The notes beneath the pieces were generated by a model that saw nothing but the letters and a program-made list of their open reading frames with translations, was not told the DNA's origin and made no database searches. Positions 54,441-64,000 of a DNA stretch of 64,000 nucleotides are shown piece by piece (within the stretch, counting starts at the first letter, position 1; every line of letters starts with the position of its first letter). Source of the DNA: Lepidurus packardi (Eukaryota; Arthropoda; Branchiopoda; Notostraca; Triopsidae); NCBI GenBank assembly GCA_023053545.1, contig JAKZAN010000004.1:2046001-2110000 (forward strand), written 5' to 3'. The position numbers and the translations under genes were made by a program.

Positions 54441-54977
54441 TTCCGATCGCTCCCGAGCAAAAGTCATTTTCTAGTTCCTAGTTCATCACGAGAGTTAGAA
54501 TCCCGTGATAGCGTGTAGTTTTTTTTTGGACTTGATTATTAAAAAAGGAAAACGCATTCAAGCACATTTTCCTTACGACCGCGACCGCATCCATTGCATT
54601 AGTTAAAGGGTAAGCGACGTATTAGTGTATAATTATTATTTTTTTTTCTATATATAGATATTATTTGCCTTGTTGTGTGAGTGTGCGTATTTCCCATTTT
54701 CCCCTTTCTTCCCAGCAAGCTGTCATTAAGCAGATCCCAGACACATAATCCAGATAGTCTGGTTAAATTCCTCCCCCCTTTGTTTCCCCTTTTTCTCTCA
54801 GTTTCGAACTCACACTGGAGGTATTGAACACGTGGCTATACCCTGTTTGTCCTTTTCTTCCCGTTTGAACTCACGGGTGGTAGCGAGCACGTGGCCATAC
54901 CCTGTTTGTTCTTTTCTTCCTGTTTGAACTCACACAGGTGAAGTCGGGTATTCTCATATTCGTGCCTTTTTCCTTGT

Positions 54978-56381
54978 TTGTTTTCAAAACAGATACCCCG
55001 CCTTGTTTTTCTGTTCAACCTATATTTCAAATTTAATTTTGATACTTTTCCTTCTACTTTCTATATAAAAAAAATGGATAACACGGGAATTGGTCCAAAA
55101 TTATCTCGATTGAACACGGCGTTCATTAATCTAGCACAGTTACCGTGGAACGACCTACCATCCCATTCTTTTTTTCATCAAAAATTAATGAAGGAGTACG
55201 GAGTGAAAGAAGAAGAGCTAGCGTGCATAGATATTGACAAGTACAACAAGACATGGAACTTAAAATTCAAAACCGAAAAGGCACTGGGAAAGTTTGTTGA
55301 AACATGCGGAGGCGAGATCCAACTAACGCACAACAACGGAACGCTGTACTACTTGCCAGTAGGCACAACCGAGAGTAAGCACAGAATACTTTTACTATCC
55401 AAACTTCCATTCGAAATAGAAGAGAAGCATATCGTAGAAACACTGAAAGAATATGGAAAAGTCCTAAAATTTCGCAGAGAATTCTTCACTGGAAGCAATA
55501 TCTTCAAAGTAGCTAGGGAGAGAGCCACCGTACAGTTTTTAATGACTAAAGACGTGCCTCCTTTCATAAACATCTTAGGCACATCTGTACAAGTTCAGTA
55601 CCCTGGACAGAAAGAGCAGTGTAATTACTGCAAAACTCTGGGCCATAACCGTAATGGATGCCCTAAGCTAGCAACCAAGCAAAAACGATTCGAGGAGGAT
55701 TTTCCGCCTTTAGTCGTTAACAGTGCTAACGCAGATTGTCAAACAGAGGGAGAAGGGTATAGTACATTGGCAACTCTTGAACCCCTTGGCAAAGTAGTAG
55801 AAGAGAATGAAGGGTCGAAGGACCAGCCAACAGGGGTAGACACAGATTTGAATACTCTGGAGTTAGAACCTCCGGTAACACAAGACATGGAGGTGCAGGA
55901 GAGCACAACCAAAGTACCGGATTCAGAAGCGGTTTTGATAACAGAAGAGGAGGAGGCCGAGGAGCCAGCGCTAGAAGTGCAGAATCGTTTCCAGTTACTA
56001 GGAACGCTAGGAGAAGAAGAAGACGTGAGACTCGGGGAAAGCGAAGGGTTTTTGATAGCAGAGCAGCAAAATGCAAACGAAAGCGAGGAAATCACAAGCC
56101 TGACGACACTAAGCCGGACACCCAAAGCAACTGACCAACAAGTTAGGGAAAAATCAGGACTCAACCTTCGTTTAAAAAAAATGCGTACAGATGAATATGA
56201 AAATTTAAAAACCCCAGTGAAATCGATGGCCAGTCAAGAAGTTGAAAAGGAAGGAAATGAAGAAATACAGAAAGAACCAATTTTACCAGTAAAACCATCA
56301 ACAAGTGCAAAAAAGAAGAACGTACCAGCTACCAAAGCACAGAGAACTGCTGCGACGAGGGCAGGCAGAACCCCACGCTAA
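54978..56381 (+). CDS. ORF1 of 5S element (copy B)
   Basis: Identical in translation to copy A ORF1, with the likelier start Met at 55074. It holds the RRM-like domain, one CCHC knuckle (from about 55620) and a basic tail. The stop is separated by one base from the ORF2 ATG at 56383. Confidence 0.9.
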   Translation: MFSKQIPRLVFLFNLYFKFNFDTFPSTFYIKKMDNTGIGPKLSRLNTAFINLAQLPWNDLPSHSFFHQKLMKEYGVKEEELACIDIDKYNKTWNLKFKTEKALGKFVETCGGEIQLTHNNGTLYYLPVGTTESKHRILLLSKLPFEIEEKHIVETLKEYGKVLKFRREFFTGSNIFKVARERATVQFLMTKDVPPFINILGTSVQVQYPGQKEQCNYCKTLGHNRNGCPKLATKQKRFEEDFPPLVVNSANADCQTEGEGYSTLATLEPLGKVVEENEGSKDQPTGVDTDLNTLELEPPVTQDMEVQESTTKVPDSEAVLITEEEEAEEPALEVQNRFQLLGTLGEEEDVRLGESEGFLIAEQQNANESEEITSLTTLSRTPKATDQQVREKSGLNLRLKKMRTDEYENLKTPVKSMASQEVEKEGNEEIQKEPILPVKPSTSAKKKNVPATKAQRTAATRAGRTPR

Positions 56382-56382
56382 T

Positions 56383-59300
56383 ATGGAAGCTTTGAACGAA
56401 GAAATTAAAATATGTAGTTTAAATGTCAGAGGACTGAAACAATCGATGAAACAAAAACTGATGACAAGCTTTATAGAACAGTATGAGCTAGATGTAGTGT
56501 GCCTTCAGGAACTCAATACGGATTTCAACCCAAATCCTGATAGGTTCAATCTTATTTGTGATGTGGGACCTGGAAAACCAGGTATAGGTATTCTCTATAG
56601 AAGGGAATTCGAATTAAAAAACTTTAAAACCTCGACGACAGGTAGAATCTTACAAGCAGTCTTTCAAAACTTTATCGTATTAAATGTCTATGGCCACCCA
56701 GGGAATCACCCAGCAAACGAGAGAAATGAGCTTTTTAACATATTTTTACCAATTTACCTTAAAAATGAAAACATACACACAGTCTTAGTGGGCGATTTTA
56801 ACGTAGTAATAGACGGAAAAGACGCTACTACCCCGCGCATGAATGATTTCCTAAAACGTGCAATAAACGGTTTTGAGCTAGTAGACGCATATCGCCTTCA
56901 ATACGCGCTAACGACAGACTTTACATTCATCCATTCCAAAGGAGGAGCCAGACTTGATAGGATTTATTTGGGCAAAGGTTTAAAAAATAACTTTCATAAA
57001 ATAGAACACACAACTTTCGTAGGATCGGACCATAAAGCGGTTATAGTAACACTCAAAGGCACTCTTGAAGACATAACAAGAGAAGAAATAAGACGAAGAC
57101 CCAATAGATGGCACCTAAACCAAGATATATTAAACGACCCGCGCTTCGTCATACACGTTAAGGAACTAGCTCAAGAGTTTACTACCCGATTGGATCCAAA
57201 GAAACCATACATAAGGTACTGGAATAATTTTAAGAAAAACATTCAGTTATTTGCCAGGAGCCTCCAGCAAGAAATTAAATTGAGCAGAATGCACTAAGAG
57301 CCTTTTACAAGAGCTGTTTCGATGAGGCAAGCGAGAACGTCAGTGCCAATGCAGGGAGTTGGGAGGATTTTGTATACTATAGACAGAAATTGAGAGAAAT
57401 GGAAATACGCCAAATACAGGATGCATTATACAAGAGCCGAATAGATAGTATACAAAAGGGTGAACAAGCGAGTCTGACCCACGTACTGGAAGAAAAAAGG
57501 AAAGCTAACCAGAGCATTTTTAAAAGCTTAAGAAGACCAGATGGGGAACTCCTTTACAAGGAAGAGGACATTAGAGCTTTATTCGAAAACCATTTCCAAA
57601 CAATCTACACACCGGAAGATAGAGTAGAAGAGACGGAAGTGTTTGGAACATCCTTTCTAGAGATGGCAATATCCCACGATGACGAGGAAAATTTAAAGCA
57701 AACGATAACGTGGAGAGAAGTTCGATCAGCAATCAATTTATTACCCCGCAATAAGTCCCCAGGGCCGGATGGGCTGAGTGTTGAATTTTATACAAGTTTT
57801 TCAGAGATTTTGTCCCCACTACTGGTTCTTTTAGCCAATGAGGTTTTCCAAGGGGGACTCAAAGAGGGTGACAATGACAGCCTAGTAAAACTTTTAGCCA
57901 AAGGAGGAGATAAAAAGAACATACAAAACTGGAGACCGATCGCACTACTAAACTCAGACTACAAAATTTTAGCAAAATTGCTCGCTGAGCGAATTAAGCC
58001 ATATCTAACGCAGGTAATCGTTCCGCATCAAACTGGGGGGGGTACCAGGAAGGAACATTACGGACAACTTAGCCAAAATTAGGAATGCAATAGAGTTTGC
58101 AACAGAAAGGTACAGACAATATCCAGAAAACTTTAGTAATTATAAAACCAATTCAATTGCGAGACTAGGCGTCATCGCACTAGATCTCGAGAAAGCATAC
58201 GATAGGGTGAACAGAAACTATTTATTTAAAATCATGAAACTGTACGGCTTCCCAGACTACATCATAAATAGTATACAAGGACTCTACGAACATGCGAGAT
58301 GCAAAATCTTAATCAATAAAATATCCGCCAAGCCGGTAAACTTGAATAGAGGAGTAAGACAAGGGTGTCCTTTATCTCTTTATTTATTTAGTATATATAT
58401 AAACCCTTTATTAACCAAGTTAGCACAGGAATTGCACGGGTTTGATATCATAGGCGAAAAACAGATAGTAATGGGTTACGTGGATGATCTAACAATACTA
58501 ACAGCTAAAGAGACGGATTTTAAACTTATAGAGGAAACCCTGGAAGCCTTTTGTAACTCATCGGGAGCAAAAATTAACTGGAAGAAATCAGGCATTCTTC
58601 CTTTTGGAGCATGGCAGGGGAGAGAGGACTGGGCCATGCCGAAATTGAAAACTAAACTAGATTTGCAGATTCTAGGGATTAGCTTCAAACAAAAGATGTC
58701 CGAAACAATCTCCAATAACTCAAAAATTATGGCACAATACGCAACCAAGAAATTCTACGTCTGGAAAACAAGATTCTTATCCATTCATCAAAAAGTAAGC
58801 TACGTCAACCTTTATATTTTACCACTTTTTTATCACCTGGCAAGAATTTTACCAATTACAAAGCCCTGCATAAAACTGATGAAGCAAAAAGTGGGGACCT
58901 TTCTATGGGGCGGTAGGCTGGAGAGATTAGCCTATGAAGAAATTTTAAACGCACGTACAGACGGGGGACTGGGCCTCGTGGACCTAGAGAGCCAGTGTAG
59001 AAGCTTCCAGATGCAGAAACTTTGGAATGACTCGCAATCAACCGACAGAGCTACGAAAAGAATTTTAACGTATTTTACAGCTATACCATGGCGTAAAATA
59101 TACCAAACACCAAACGGGCCCAAAGCGGAAGTCATACCCATGTCATTAAAAGACGCGGTCACAACTATGGTTGGTCTAGGACATTTTTTAAAATGCGACC
59201 AAGCTTTCCCAAGAAAAGAAGTGTATCAATTTTTAACGGCAAAGAAATTAAGAACACCCAAGATTGTAACTAAATACGCAGACAATGATTACCCAACGAT

Positions 59301-59751
59301 ATGGAAAAACCTTACCAGTCAAGTTTTAACTCCGGAAGTTAAAAGTCATGTATTTTATCAGGTGCACGACATTCACCCTACCGCGGAGAGATTAAAAAGA
59401 TGTAGACAATCTGTGACGGACGTATGCGACCAATGCCAGTGCAAAGAGGATAATTATCACACATTTTTGTGCAAAAAACTTCAAACAGCCAATGATTGGG
59501 CAAAGAGTGTCCTCACTCGGGTACTACCGAATACACCCATGTCGAGAGCATGCATGCTCGATTTCCAGGCGACCGGAATGGAGAACCACCAAGTGGGTGT
59601 GTGGTTTATAGCCGAGTACACATACCACCTGTGGAAAGCCAGGAAAAAAGGTGATGGTGCAGTAGCCGAAATAAGAGCTAGAATGAAACATCGTTTAGAA
59701 ATGCAAAGGAAGATACAACCAGCGCTAGCAACACTTGGCAACATATTTTAG
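56383..59751 (+). pseudogene. ORF2 of 5S element (copy B), same two frameshifts
   Basis: Endonuclease in 56383-57297, frame change between 57279 and 57297, RT start in 57298 to about 58040, eight-G run at 58036-58043, and the rest of RT and C-terminus to 59751, with GYVDDLTIL near 58474. The domains are as in copy A. Shared lesions show that A and B descend from one inserted copy by DNA duplication. Confidence 0.9.
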
Positions 59752-59805
59752 AATAAAAACACGAAATTTAACTAAAAAGAAACGTAGAACCTCTTGTAAA
59801 CGTAA

Positions 59806-59850
<45 letters not shown>

Positions 59851-59957
59851 CCTTCACAGCATCAAAAAGAAAATTGAAGAAAGAAAACCTAAATAAATAA
59901 AAATAAAATAAAAAATAAGAAAGAAAATAAAAATAAAGAAAGAAAATAAGAAATAAA

Positions 59958-59988
<31 letters not shown>

Positions 59989-60043
59989 ATTTAGAAACGT
60001 AGTTTCCAAAGGAACTGTCTGAGTGCTAATAAGTATTATGGTG

Positions 60044-60085
<42 letters not shown>

Positions 60086-60495
60086 AAAAAAAAAAACGAC
60101 AGTTAGAAACTTAGGCTCCTGAGAAACTGTTTGAACCACGAGAGAATATTTTGAATACCCAAGAAACTATATCCCCATTCTTCTCATTAAAAAGAAAGTA
60201 GAACACCAAACTTTGTTAAACCCTATTTACTAACTAATGAAAATTATCCTCAAACAAAACAAAATATAAGTAACGTAGGAGTAACGTATTAGTAACGTAG
60301 GATCCAGATAAACTTAATGATCCAAATCTGATTGCTAATAAGTTGCTTGCTTACCAAAAAAAAAAAAAAAAAATAAAAACGACAGTTAGAAACATATGCT
60401 CCCGAGAAACTGTTTCAATCCCGACAGGATATTTAGAATACCCAAGAAACTATGTTAAAATCCTATTTGATAACTAAAGAAAACCTATCCCATAC

Positions 60496-60531
<36 letters not shown>

Positions 60532-61451
60532 GGACTACTACTATTAACAAAATCCACATACAAAAGAAGAAAGAATTGCATACTAACCAAACGAAAATTA
60601 ACAAAATATAACACCAAACTGAAAGAACACTAACATTTAACAAGGAAAAAAAAATCTAACATTAACTGAACAGTTTATTAGGCGAAAATTGTCTAAACCA
60701 TCAAAACATCATCAGCAAATGCAATCATTACAACAAATTAAGGGAGAGGGTAATTTTGGGACACCAATTGTTAGAAGTACCTTACCAGAAAGTCAGCGTG
60801 GTGCGCGTCATCGACATAGCGAACAAACTCACCAAGGAAGAAAATGTCATGAAAGTCATGAAAGGATAACCACCAAATATTGCGGGAATACAAACTCCTG
60901 GAACGCGAATTACGTCGGAGCTGATTAAAACACAATGTGGAAGTTTTACACTATAAGAGACACGAATTTGGATACCCAAAGCAAAATCATCCAACCACAA
61001 AGTCAAATTATACTTGACATTGCCAGAACGAACATACTCATCAAAGATTAAGAAGACCAAACAACACCCGAACAGGCGATAGCGACGAAAGTTGAGGACT
61101 ACCATGACGAAGTTAGACAACAAATGAAACCGTACAAGTTGTCTGGAGCACAATCATAGAGGCACCAAACCCAGAACCCTGTCACCAAACCCAGAACACA
61201 CTCATCGGAGTTGTCAATAAAACAAAGCAGGCAACAAATGTTGTCCCATGGGCAAGCTCAAATTCAGTGCCAAGTAGTGCCAAGTAGTTCGAAATATTAA
61301 GCAACCGCGCATTCCCTGTATCACAGAAAGTAACCTGTAGCGTGATAATCTCTTTAATTCCAACTATTTGTAACCCTCGCAAATGCAAAATTATTCGGCT
61401 CAAAATTGCAATACAATTGTTTTAAAATTAAAAAAAAAAAAAAAAAAAAAA

Positions 61452-61531
61452 CTCCTGGAAGTCAAGCTGCGTCGGGCCCGGTCAGTACTTGGATGGGTGA
61501 CCGCCTGATGGGAACACCGGGTGCTGTTGGC
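61452..61531 (+). pseudogene. 5S rRNA gene, 3' part (copy B)
   Basis: Begins with the 13-bp duplication and contains the same three extra bases as 52184-52263. A T-run follows at 61532. Confidence 0.95.
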
Positions 61532-63653
61532 TTTTTCGCTCTTTTAGACTGAAATTTTAGACTTTTCTGTTTGAGCCATTATAGGGCGTTCCACTTGCTG
61601 CTCGGGTGCAATACTTTTTTTCGATTAAGACGACTTTCTCGGTCTCAAGAGGATGTGGGGGTAGCCAGGAACATAGGAGGGATGGATTCACAGACTTGCC
61701 CATCCTACCCCAGAAGTAAGCTTTCCAAATCTACTACAAAAAGGGTTCGAAAAGAGAATACAACATTCACAAAAAGGGGAACTGGTGACCTTTCTCTCTA
61801 GGGAGTTTGGGCTGACGTAAGATTTAACTAGTATTGCGCGAATTTGAAAGTTTTTATCCCAGAAATGATTATGCTGGATCTTGCTTTTAAAGTCTTACGG
61901 TAGAAAATCTCTTTCACGTTCACATTGCTTGCTAATCCGTAAAGAAAGCAAGCACTTGCGACGTTCTACTGTTTTTAATTGCATATCAATAGCGTCGTCT
62001 CATCAACTCATCAGCAATTGCTATTGCGCTTCTGTGCAGTTTGTTGCAAATTTCAAAATGCAAATGAAATCGAGAGAATCCCAAGCCTGGTTACACCAAC
62101 CCGGTCGCCCATAGCAACTAGCCAGCAAGTTAAGGAAAGATCGGGAATCAACTTTCGGCTAAAAAAATGCGTACAGATGAATCTGAAAATTTAAAACCCC
62201 CAGCGAAAATGATGGTCAGTCAAATAGATGGAAGGGAAGGAAATGAAGAAATACAGAAAGAGCCAATTTTATCAGTTTCGTCAAAAAAGAATAAAGTTTA
62301 CATGAGAAATTAAAGAAAAACTAAATCTGTGACATTTTTTTGTGAGAAACGGGTCCTGTTAATCTCGTTGTAATTATCAACGAAAACCTCACGCTGTTCC
62401 CGAAAGATTTGATAATCCACATTTTTTAATTTTGTTGTATGTGGTTCAAGTTGGAGCGTGCGTATTGAACGTAGTAAACTGCTTCGTCAGACGCTGCCCT
62501 TGTTCTTCTAATTCTACGATGCGTCAATCTTCAATCACAAAAAAAACTTGCCCCCTCGTCCCCGAATTCCAGGTGCCTGTAGAGCGTTTGCCAAATTCAC
62601 CAGTGGCATCTAGTGAAGCGCATGTAAACTATGGATCCGGCATCTTGCGCACTAGCACTCCCTAGTCCTTTAAGGTTCAGTGTAGTAGTTCCTATTTTTT
62701 TTTTTTTTTTTTTTTTTAGTTTTAGCACAACTATGAGTCATGTGAATAGTCAAGTGTGGTCTAAATGTATAGAAAAGCTTCCAGGGATCTCAGAGCAGTT
62801 GATCCAAGAGTATTTTCAGTCACAAACTACATCGGATAGGCATTTTAACCGTAGCGAGCTTTTCCTAAAAGACCACTATGTTACGGAAGTTGAGATTCTA
62901 CTTCTTCCTTGTGGAAAAAAAAACTATGCGTTCGGGCAAAATGCTTTAGAAGTTTCAGAAAAAAACGATGCACCACATCAAGTAGAGTTGCGTTTAAACC
63001 ATCATTAGTCTGCAACTCGTGGCGAGATGCAATTGAATCAGCCACTTGTTCATGCACTGTGGGACAGCCCGGATACTGCAACCATGTATTGCTGTCTTAA
63101 AACTGCTGCATAATTGTCAGAAAGATGGATTCAATGAAGTACCCCCAGAGCTTTCTTGTACAAGCAAACCACAGCAATGGGGCCGCTACCGAAGTCGGAA
63201 TGATTTTACGTTCCGTGTTACTGACGGAAGCCATACCGGTGGCTCTTCGTACCAGCCGTGCAGGAAGCCTCGGGTTGGTTTGGAACACAAGGATGGCTTA
63301 ACACATTCGCAGCTCAACACATTCGCAGGCTCAACACATTCAGAGGCTCAACACATTCAGAGGCTCAACACATTCGGAGGATCCACCAGAGGCGTTACTT
63401 GGCAAACACTGTGTATGCCTGAGTTTTCATCACGTCTGCTAGCCAGAAAAGCTATGCAGCGGCATTACCCGAAAGCGTCAGACCAGGGTTCGTTGCGTTC
63501 CTCCGGGCTGCTCAGGCACGACCTCAGCAACAAGCAGTCCAATTTAGCGCATGTGAGAAAGAAGAGAGCCGCGACTCGTAGCATTCCTTCGGCCTGCTCG
63601 GGGATAACCGCAACAACAAACGCCATTTTTAGTAGCTTTCACGAATGTTACCT
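61532..63653 (+). other. 5S spacer, third copy (mosaic)
   Basis: Colinear with 52264-54385 at an offset of 9268: Jockey relic (61567-61942), ORF1 relic (62116-62303), SWIM-finger fragment (62732-63308), minisatellite with five units (63298-63380) and type 2 upstream spacer. No solo LTR. Confidence 0.85.
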
Positions 63654-63708
63654 GCCAACGGCCATACCACGCAGAATGTACCCAGACTCGTCAGCTCCTG
63701 GAAGTCAA
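63654..63708 (+). pseudogene. 5S rRNA gene, 5' part, split (copy C)
   Basis: Third 5S gene split at the same base, followed by the element 5' end. Confidence 0.95.
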
Positions 63709-64000
63709 TTCCGATCGCTCCCGAGCAAAAGTCATTTTCTAGTTCCTAGTTCATCACGAGAGTTAGAATCCCGTGATAGCGTGTAGTTTTTTTTTGGACT
63801 TGATTATTAAAAAAGGAAAACGCATTCAAGCACATTTTCCTTACGACCGCGACCGCATCCATTGCATTAGTTAAAGGGTAAGCGACGTATTAGTGTATAA
63901 TTATTATTTTTTTTTCTATATATAGATATTATTTGCCTTGTTGTGTGAGTGTGCGTATTTCCCATTTTCCCCTTTCTTCCCAGCAAGCTGTCATTAAGCA
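63709..64000 (+). mobile_element. 5S element copy C, 5' UTR only (window edge)
   Basis: The first 292 bases of the 5' UTR, matching copy B with no difference seen. The coding part lies beyond the window. Confidence 0.9.

Larger units (their letters stand above)
54441..61451 (+). mobile_element. 5S-specific Tx1/L1-like non-LTR retrotransposon, copy B
   Basis: Colinear with copy A at an offset of 9270, changing to 9268 after an A-run near 60050-60096. As far as compared by eye, the coding regions are identical, with the same ORF2 lesions. The 5' UTR differs at a few sites (for example near 54546, 54587 and 54633) and there agrees with copy C. Copies B and C are thus closer to each other than to A at the 5' end. 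Confidence 0.92.

Overview
This window is nuclear DNA of an animal, most likely an arthropod. It holds intron-less core histone genes whose proteins look arthropod-like, each followed by the metazoan histone 3' stem-loop, several 5S rRNA genes, spliceosomal introns, and many hAT, Jockey-like, Tx1-like and Ty3/gypsy transposable elements. Nothing prokaryotic is present. The species cannot be named from the sequence alone. A recurring trait is very short introns: four candidates of 28-33 nt fit the reading frame on both sides.

Left part (1 to about 33 kb): a low-density region of transposon remains and partial or decayed multi-exon genes. From left to right: a hAT C-terminus; a myosin-V tail (DIL) exon between 84-bp direct repeats; a broken non-LTR element (3.9-5.8 kb); tandem hairpins (6.3 kb); a 5'-truncated Jockey-like element (8.4-10.3 kb); the hemopexin exons of a matrix metalloproteinase (11.6-12.4 kb); a NACHT-LRR (NLR-like) gene with several lesions, one a perfect foldback (13.2-15.5 kb); PHD-finger exons (17 kb); a terminal-inverted-repeat element (17.7-18.2 kb); a ZMYM1-like hAT C-terminus (19 kb); two unrecognised disordered-protein genes (20.4-21.4 and 22.6-24.2 kb); a DUF4806-like gene (24.3-25.3 kb); a myosin-V motor pseudogene (25.9-27.4 kb); a Jockey-type Gag fragment; and a multi-exon BED/hAT transposase (29.5-32.1 kb).

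Right part (33.4-64 kb): a 5S rRNA locus with a linked histone quartet and heavy retrotransposon load. Complete 5S genes lie at 33682 and 41048. An intact Ty3/gypsy element with identical 224-bp LTRs sits exactly across the start of the second. Between this gene and the next 5S gene lie H4/H3 and H2A/H2B, two divergent pairs, with no H1. The last three 5S genes (45115, 54386, 63654) are all split at the same base by a two-ORF, Tx1/L1-like non-LTR retrotransposon with a 13-bp target-site duplication. Split gene, element and about 2.1 kb of spacer form a tandem unit of about 9.27 kb. The copies share the same two ORF2 frameshifts, so the array seems to have grown by unequal exchange (or assembly duplication) after one insertion.

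The 5S spacer is itself built from retrotransposon remains: the 3' end of the Jockey family seen at 8.4 kb, an ORF1 relic of the 5S element, and a SWIM-finger gene fragment. One spacer copy also carries a solo LTR absent from the others. The most notable points are the double targeting of 5S genes by two unrelated retroelements, the ultra-short introns, and the set of long foldback sequences.
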